Assembly (NCBI RefSeq): GCF_018619475.1
Contig: NZ_JAHFZG010000005.1
Location: 124,001-188,000, forward strand
DNA length: 64,000 nt
Reading direction: 5' to 3'
Origin: Rhodomicrobium sp. Az07
GTDB taxonomy: Bacteria; Pseudomonadota; Alphaproteobacteria; Rhizobiales; Rhodomicrobiaceae
The position numbers and the translations under genes are program-made. The stretch's first letter is position 1, and every line of letters begins with the position of its first letter. The notes beneath the pieces were generated by a model, which saw only the letters and a list, made by a program, of their open reading frames with translations, searched no databases and had not been told where the DNA came from. This document shows, piece by piece, positions 59,481 to 64,000 of the stretch.

Positions 59481-61988
59481 ATGCGGGACGCTAACCCGCG
59501 AGACGGCACTTCGGGCGACGGAGGTGCGCACCCGCTGCCGCCTTATGTCGAGGCGTGGTTCGCCGCGCGGGGCTGGACGGCGCGGCCGTGGCAGCGCGCA
59601 ATGGTCGAGGCTTTCCGAGCGGGCCGCTCCACGCTCCTAATCGCGCCGACCGGCGGCGGCAAGACGCTGTCCGGCTTCCTGCCGAGCCTCATCGACATTC
59701 ACGAAACGCGTAGCCAGGGCATTCATACGCTCTACATCTCGCCGCTCAAGGCGCTGACGAACGACATCGAGCGCAACCTCATGCGGCCTATCGCGGAGAT
59801 GGGCCTTGCCGTGAGCGTCGAAAGCCGCACCGGCGACACGCCGCAATCGAAGCGCGCCCGCCAGCGCCGCGCGCCGCCGAATCTGTTCCTCACCACGCCG
59901 GAAAGTTTGATGCTGATGCTCTCGTCGCCTGACGCATCCGCCATGTTCGCGGGGCTTCGCGCGGTGATCGTGGACGAGGTGCACAGTTTCGCGGCGACGA
60001 AGCGAGGCGATTTCACCGCGCTCGCCCTGTCGCGGCTTGCGGCGCTTGCTCCGCAGGCGGTCCGCTTCGGCCTCTCCGCGACGGTGGCCGATCCGGCCGC
60101 GCTCGCCGCATGGCTCGGCCCCGTCGGCGCGCCCGCCGCGCTCCTGCAATCCGGCCTGCCGATGGACCCGGATATCCGCATTCTGGTGCCGGAAGAAACG
60201 CGCATGCCCTATGGCGGTTTCATGGCGCGCTATGCCGTGCCCGAAATTTACGAAGCGATCCGCCGCGCTGGCACATCCATCGTATTCGTCAACACGCGCG
60301 CGCAGGCCGAACTCATGCTGCAAATGCTGTGGGGTGCGAACGAGGAAAATCTTCCCATCGCGGTCTATCACGGCTCGCTCAGTCGCGAACAACGCCGCAA
60401 GGCCGAGGCGATGATGGCGGCGGGCAAGATCCGCAGCGTCGTGGCGACGGCGGCGCTGGAGCTTGGCATAGACTGGGGCGATGTCGATCTCGTCATCCAG
60501 GTGGCCGCCCCGAAAGGCGTCAGCCGCCTGCTTCAGCGCGTCGGCCGCTCGAACCACCGGCTCGACGAGCCGAGCCGCGCGTTTCTCGTCCCCGCCAACC
60601 GCTTCGAGGCGCTGGAATGCCGCGCCGCGCTCACGGCAATCGAGCGGGGTCAACTCGACGGAGAAGCGCCCGGCCCCGGCTCGCTCGACGTGGTGGCGCA
60701 GCATATCCTCAGTTGCGCGTGCAGCGGCCCCATCGACGCGGCCGCGCTCTTCGACGAAATGCGCACCGCGCTTCCCTATGCCGATCTCCCGCGCGAGACC
60801 TTCGACCGGCTTTTCCAATTTGCCGTCGACGGCGGCTATGTGCTCCGCGCCTACGACCGCTACAAGCGCCTCACCGCTTTGCCCGACGGCCGTTTCCGCA
60901 TCGCAAACCAGCATGTCGCGCGGCGGCATCGGCAGAATATCGGCGTGATCGTGGAAGCGGCGCGGCTCAAGGTGGTGCGGCTGTCCGGCAAAGGGCGCGG
61001 CGGGCGCCTGCTGGGCGAGGTGGAGGAATATTTCGCGCAAGGGCTGACGCCGGGCGACACGTTTTTCTTCGCGGGCGAACTCTTGGCCTTCGTCGGCGTG
61101 CGCGACATGACGCTCGAAGCGCGACCGGCGGCGGCGGGCGAGCCGAAGGTTCCGGCCTATTCCGGCGGGCAGATGCCGCTGTCCACCTTCCTCGCGGACG
61201 GCGTGCGCGATCTGGTGGCGGACCCGGCGCAGTGGCGCACGCTTCCGCCCGACGTGTGCGAATGGCTCGACCTTCAGGCGCGCTTTTCGGCGATCCCGCG
61301 CGCCGACCGGCTGCTGGTTGAACACTTCCTCGAAGGGCGCTTCTATCGCACGGTATTCTATACCTTCGCGGGGCGCCGTGCGAATCAGACGCTCGGCATG
61401 CTCGTGACCCGACGGATGGAGCATCTCGGGCTGAAGCCGATCAGCTTTCAGATCACCGATTACGGCCTCGTCGTCTCCCATATCAGCCCGGCGACGCGCG
61501 ATCACATCGCGCAATTCCTCGCGCCGGACATTCTCGGCGACGAACTGGAGGAATGGATCCTCGAAAGCCCGATGCTGAAGCGCTCGTTCCGCCATGTCGC
61601 GACAGTGACCGGCCTCGTCGAGCAGCAGAACAACGCGGCCCGCAAGTCCATGCGGCAGATGACGATCTCGACCGATCTCATTTACGACGTGCTGCGCCGC
61701 CACGAGCCCGACCACATTCTTCTCAAGGTCGCGCGGCGCGATGCGGAGCGCGAATTGCTCGACCTGAGGCGCCTGTCGGAGCTTCTCACGCGCTACTGTG
61801 ACCGTTTCCTGTTCGTGGAACTGTCGCGCGCGTCGCCGTTCTCAATCCCGGTGCTGACGGACGTGCGAACGGAACAGGTGCGCGGCTCGGGTGTGGAGCA
61901 TCTGCTGGCGCAGGCGGCCATCATGCACGACGCGGAGGACATGATGGAGGAAGTCCGCGCCGCCGTCGCAGGACGCGCGCTCCACTGA
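59481..61988 (+). CDS. Ligase-associated DEXH-box helicase (Lhr-like)
   Basis: From ATG 59481 the product is about 835 residues; a GTG at 59439 is in frame. Superfamily 2 motifs are APTGGGKT (I, residues 56-63), VIVDEVHSF (II, DEVH), FGLSATVAD (III) and QRVGRSNHR (VI). The long C-terminal region is the Lhr winged-helix and beta-barrel module (FAGRRANQTLGMLVTRRMEH). Shorter Lhr proteins of this kind belong to the ATP-dependent-ligase/MBL-exonuclease repair set. It is divergent from the small-gene/exonuclease operon. Confidence 0.93.
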   Translation: MRDANPRDGTSGDGGAHPLPPYVEAWFAARGWTARPWQRAMVEAFRAGRSTLLIAPTGGGKTLSGFLPSLIDIHETRSQGIHTLYISPLKALTNDIERNLMRPIAEMGLAVSVESRTGDTPQSKRARQRRAPPNLFLTTPESLMLMLSSPDASAMFAGLRAVIVDEVHSFAATKRGDFTALALSRLAALAPQAVRFGLSATVADPAALAAWLGPVGAPAALLQSGLPMDPDIRILVPEETRMPYGGFMARYAVPEIYEAIRRAGTSIVFVNTRAQAELMLQMLWGANEENLPIAVYHGSLSREQRRKAEAMMAAGKIRSVVATAALELGIDWGDVDLVIQVAAPKGVSRLLQRVGRSNHRLDEPSRAFLVPANRFEALECRAALTAIERGQLDGEAPGPGSLDVVAQHILSCACSGPIDAAALFDEMRTALPYADLPRETFDRLFQFAVDGGYVLRAYDRYKRLTALPDGRFRIANQHVARRHRQNIGVIVEAARLKVVRLSGKGRGGRLLGEVEEYFAQGLTPGDTFFFAGELLAFVGVRDMTLEARPAAAGEPKVPAYSGGQMPLSTFLADGVRDLVADPAQWRTLPPDVCEWLDLQARFSAIPRADRLLVEHFLEGRFYRTVFYTFAGRRANQTLGMLVTRRMEHLGLKPISFQITDYGLVVSHISPATRDHIAQFLAPDILGDELEEWILESPMLKRSFRHVATVTGLVEQQNNAARKSMRQMTISTDLIYDVLRRHEPDHILLKVARRDAERELLDLRRLSELLTRYCDRFLFVELSRASPFSIPVLTDVRTEQVRGSGVEHLLAQAAIMHDAEDMMEEVRAAVAGRALH

Positions 61989-62165
61989 CGCCTCCTTGAC
62001 TACAAAAGCGGCAGACGCCTTTCCTGATGCTTTTGCGCAACTCTTAGCTGCGTCGCCATCGCGAATGACGCTTTAGGGTTGTATCACATTCGCGACTCTT
62101 CCTATCGTCCAAACAAGTTTGCGTCCCGATCACATTGCCGCGCGACGGCCAATCGAGAGACCGAC

Positions 62166-63167
62166 ATGAGCAGACCACTCTTGCTTGCAGCCCTTTCCCT
62201 GCTTCTCGCCGGGAACGTTTTGGCGGCAGAAGACGATTCGGCCCGTACCGAAAAGGACGACACTGCGCAGTCCAAGGCCGAGGACAAGAAGGCCGAGCCG
62301 ACCTACCCGGACTGGGACGTTGCCATCGGCGCGGGCGCGGCGACAGACTATGTGTTCCGCGGTATCAGCCAGTCGAACCGCAAACCTTCGTGGAATTCAT
62401 ACGTCGAATACCGTTACACACCGCAGAAGGACGTGCAGTTCTACGCAGGCGCAAGCATTTACCAGATCGACTTCCCGAACGATGCCTTCGCCGAAGTGGA
62501 TTTCTACGGCGGCGTGCGCCCGACCTTCGACAAGGTCACGCTCGACTTCGGCTTCTGGTATTACTGGTATCCCGGCGGCCGCACCTATAACGGTCTTGAG
62601 CCCGCGTTCCTGAACTGCACCAACGGCTTCTACACGCCGACCGGCGGTTGCAACACACTCGAAGCGCGGCTCGACTTCTACGAAGTCTATGGCAAGGCCA
62701 TCTATGCTCCCGACGACAAGCTGACGCTCGGCTTCGCGGCCTATTATTCCCCCTCGTGGCTCAATACGGGCGCACCCGGCACCTACGCCTCCTGGACCGC
62801 CAAATATGTTCTCCCGGACAAGAACTTTCTGCCCGATGGTCTCGGCTGGTATGTCTCCGGCGAATGGGCCAATTATTTCTTCGGGGACACGAAAGACTTC
62901 TATGGCAACGTTCCGCTGCCCGACTATGCCACGTGGAACGCTGGCCTCGCCTTCACCTACGAGGTGTTGACGCTCGACTTTCGTTACTACGACACCGATC
63001 TGTCGCAAGCGCAGTGCAACCTCTTGACGGGCGACGACACGGCAACTTTCGCCACCAAGAACATTACGAAGAACAATCCAGGCGGGCTTGGCTCAAGGTG
63101 GTGCGGGGCGGCGTTCGTCGGCAAACTGTCTTTCGACCTGACGGCGAAGACCAACCTTCTCAAGTGA
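62166..63167 (+). CDS. TorF family putative porin
   Basis: From ATG 62166 (MSRPLLLAALSLLLAGNVLA) the product is 333 residues with a signal peptide. An acidic/lysine linker is followed by a beta-barrel with alternating aromatic strands: AIGAGAATDYVFRGISQSNR, VQFYAGASIYQIDF, LDFGFWYYWYPGG and VLTLDFRYYDTDLSQAQC. The family is predicted to be outer-membrane pores; the substrate is unknown. The stop overlaps the convergent MFS gene by 8 nt. No partner genes point to a function. Confidence 0.88.
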   Translation: MSRPLLLAALSLLLAGNVLAAEDDSARTEKDDTAQSKAEDKKAEPTYPDWDVAIGAGAATDYVFRGISQSNRKPSWNSYVEYRYTPQKDVQFYAGASIYQIDFPNDAFAEVDFYGGVRPTFDKVTLDFGFWYYWYPGGRTYNGLEPAFLNCTNGFYTPTGGCNTLEARLDFYEVYGKAIYAPDDKLTLGFAAYYSPSWLNTGAPGTYASWTAKYVLPDKNFLPDGLGWYVSGEWANYFFGDTKDFYGNVPLPDYATWNAGLAFTYEVLTLDFRYYDTDLSQAQCNLLTGDDTATFATKNITKNNPGGLGSRWCGAAFVGKLSFDLTAKTNLLK

Positions 63168-64000
63168 TGTCCTGCGGGCGCGTTTCCGGCATCAGCGTGA
63201 GCGTTACGATGAAGCCGAGCGCGCCCGTCGCGGCAAGCCACCAGAAGGCAGTGGGCCGCCCGAAGATGTCCGCGATATAGCCCGCCGCTGGCAGGCTGAT
63301 CGCCGCGGCAAGGCCGATGGCCATTCCGACAACGCCTTGCGCCAGATTGAAATGCCCCGTGCCGAAGGAAATGTCGGCGACCACGAGCGGGATGAGGACC
63401 GCGAGAACGGCCGCCGAAACCCCGTCCAGCATCTGGATCGCGACCAGCGGCACGGCGCCGTCCAATACCGCGAACATTGCCGCGCGCATCGGCAGGACGG
63501 CGAGCGCGGCGAGCAGCAGCGGCCGCCGCCCGATCCGTTTGGCAAGCCGCCCCACTGTCGGAGAGAACAACGCGACGATGATCTGCGGCAGCACGATCGC
63601 GGCCGCGATGAGCGCCACGGCCCATTGGCTCGCGCGCGTCGTCAGTTCCGAGCCGACGAGCGGCAGTAGCGGCGCGTTCGCCATCTGAAACAGCGCGATG
63701 ATGGCGATGAAGACCAGAAACGCGCGCTTTCGAAGCAGGATCGAAAGCCCGGCGGGAACGCTCGAAGCCTTCGGCGCGACGGTCCCGCCATGCGCCGTCG
63801 CGACATCCACCTCGGCCTCGCGGATATACCAAAGCGCGGTAATCGCTGGGATAGCGAAGAACGCTGTCACGAAAAACACCGCCTGCGGCGACCAGAAATA
63901 TCCGCAAGCGCCGAGCAGGAGAGCGGCCGTTCCGTTGCCGGCGGCGGCGTAGCGCGCGTTGCGGCCAAGGCGAGGGGAAAGCACTTCGCGCCCCACGAGT
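63160..64000 (-). CDS. MFS transporter, partial (N-terminus off the window)
   Basis: The C-terminal 280 residues or so of a major facilitator protein are present, open to the right edge. About eight helices are visible with a central charged loop (IREAEVDVATAHGG). The second half repeats the MFS pattern (LAKRIGRRPLLLAALAVLP). A GTG at 63996 is in frame, but the protein clearly begins outside. The substrate cannot be deduced. Its 3' end overlaps the porin gene by 8 nt. Confidence 0.88.
   Translation of the reverse strand, partial: LVGREVLSPRLGRNARYAAAGNGTAALLLGACGYFWSPQAVFFVTAFFAIPAITALWYIREAEVDVATAHGGTVAPKASSVPAGLSILLRKRAFLVFIAIIALFQMANAPLLPLVGSELTTRASQWAVALIAAAIVLPQIIVALFSPTVGRLAKRIGRRPLLLAALAVLPMRAAMFAVLDGAVPLVAIQMLDGVSAAVLAVLIPLVVADISFGTGHFNLAQGVVGMAIGLAAAISLPAAGYIADIFGRPTAFWWLAATGALGFIVTLTLMPETRPQDIT

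Noticed and set aside
59637-61715. Minus-strand frame of about 692 codons opposite the helicase
   Set aside because: Antisense shadow of the Lhr-like helicase with no recognisable motif.

Overview
The window is GC-rich DNA from a purple non-sulfur alphaproteobacterium, most likely of the order Hyphomicrobiales; a Rhodomicrobium-like organism is my best guess. The evidence is one half of a photosynthesis gene cluster (dark-operative protochlorophyllide reductase, Mg-chelatase H, reaction-centre H subunit and assembly factors, PpsR/AerR regulators), with alphaproteobacterial housekeeping blocks around it (murA-DUF2948-hisD-UPF0262, glnB-glnA, hflK-hflC-degP). No rRNA, tRNA or CRISPR array was seen. 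The genus is inferred from gene content only.

Layout. (1) 1-11.6 kb: exopolysaccharide region. On the minus strand it has a chain-length/tyrosine-kinase protein, a J-domain protein and a membrane-anchored protein that runs off the left edge. On the plus strand it has a small exported protein, an O-antigen-ligase-like polymerase and a polyprenyl-phosphate sugar transferase, followed by galE (minus) and gmd (plus). (2) 11.8-17.3 kb, minus strand: yidD, a Do-like protease, hflC/hflK, folA/thyA. (3) 17.6-18.0 kb: cytochrome c2. (4) 18.2-38.9 kb: photosynthesis cluster in two divergent blocks. The minus block is aerR-ppsR, then bchG-bch2-bchP-tspO; the plus block is bchF-N-B-H-L-M-lhaA-puhA-B-C-(unknown ORF)-puhE. 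Most junctions overlap by 1-4 nt, so they look translationally coupled. Sites matching the PpsR/CrtJ motif TGT-N12-ACA lie before bchG (exact) and bchF (one mismatch). (5) 39-46.6 kb: acyl-CoA metabolism: a fused enoyl-CoA hydratase/3-hydroxyacyl-CoA dehydrogenase, a thiolase, a MerR-type regulator, an SCP2 protein, and a divergent short-chain reductase plus carboxyltransferase. Two perfect 14-bp palindromes lie in the divergent promoter. (6) 46.7-54.7 kb: murA, hisD, nitrogen control (glnB-glnA behind a sigma-54-like promoter), NAD(P)H-hydrate repair. (7) 54.7-64 kb: a decayed transposase interrupted by a palindromic repeat, ruvB, an MBL-fold exonuclease co-oriented with a DUF433/DUF5615 pair, an Lhr-like helicase, a TorF-like porin and a partial MFS transporter.

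How the genes work together. BchN/BchB/BchL reduce protochlorophyllide, BchH supplies the Mg-chelatase porphyrin-binding subunit, and BchM methylates Mg-protoporphyrin. BchF hydrates the vinyl group, and BchG and BchP attach and reduce the tail. LhaA and Bch2 belong to the pigment-delivery MFS family, and PuhA/B/C/E build the reaction centre. PpsR, AerR and TspO are the likely redox, light and tetrapyrrole controls. The less ordinary material is the unidentified ORF inside the puh operon, a family of extragenic palindromes of which one copy sits inside a transposase gene, the paired palindromic operators at 44 kb, and the toxin-antitoxin-like pair wedged into a DNA-repair gene set that lacks its usual ligase.
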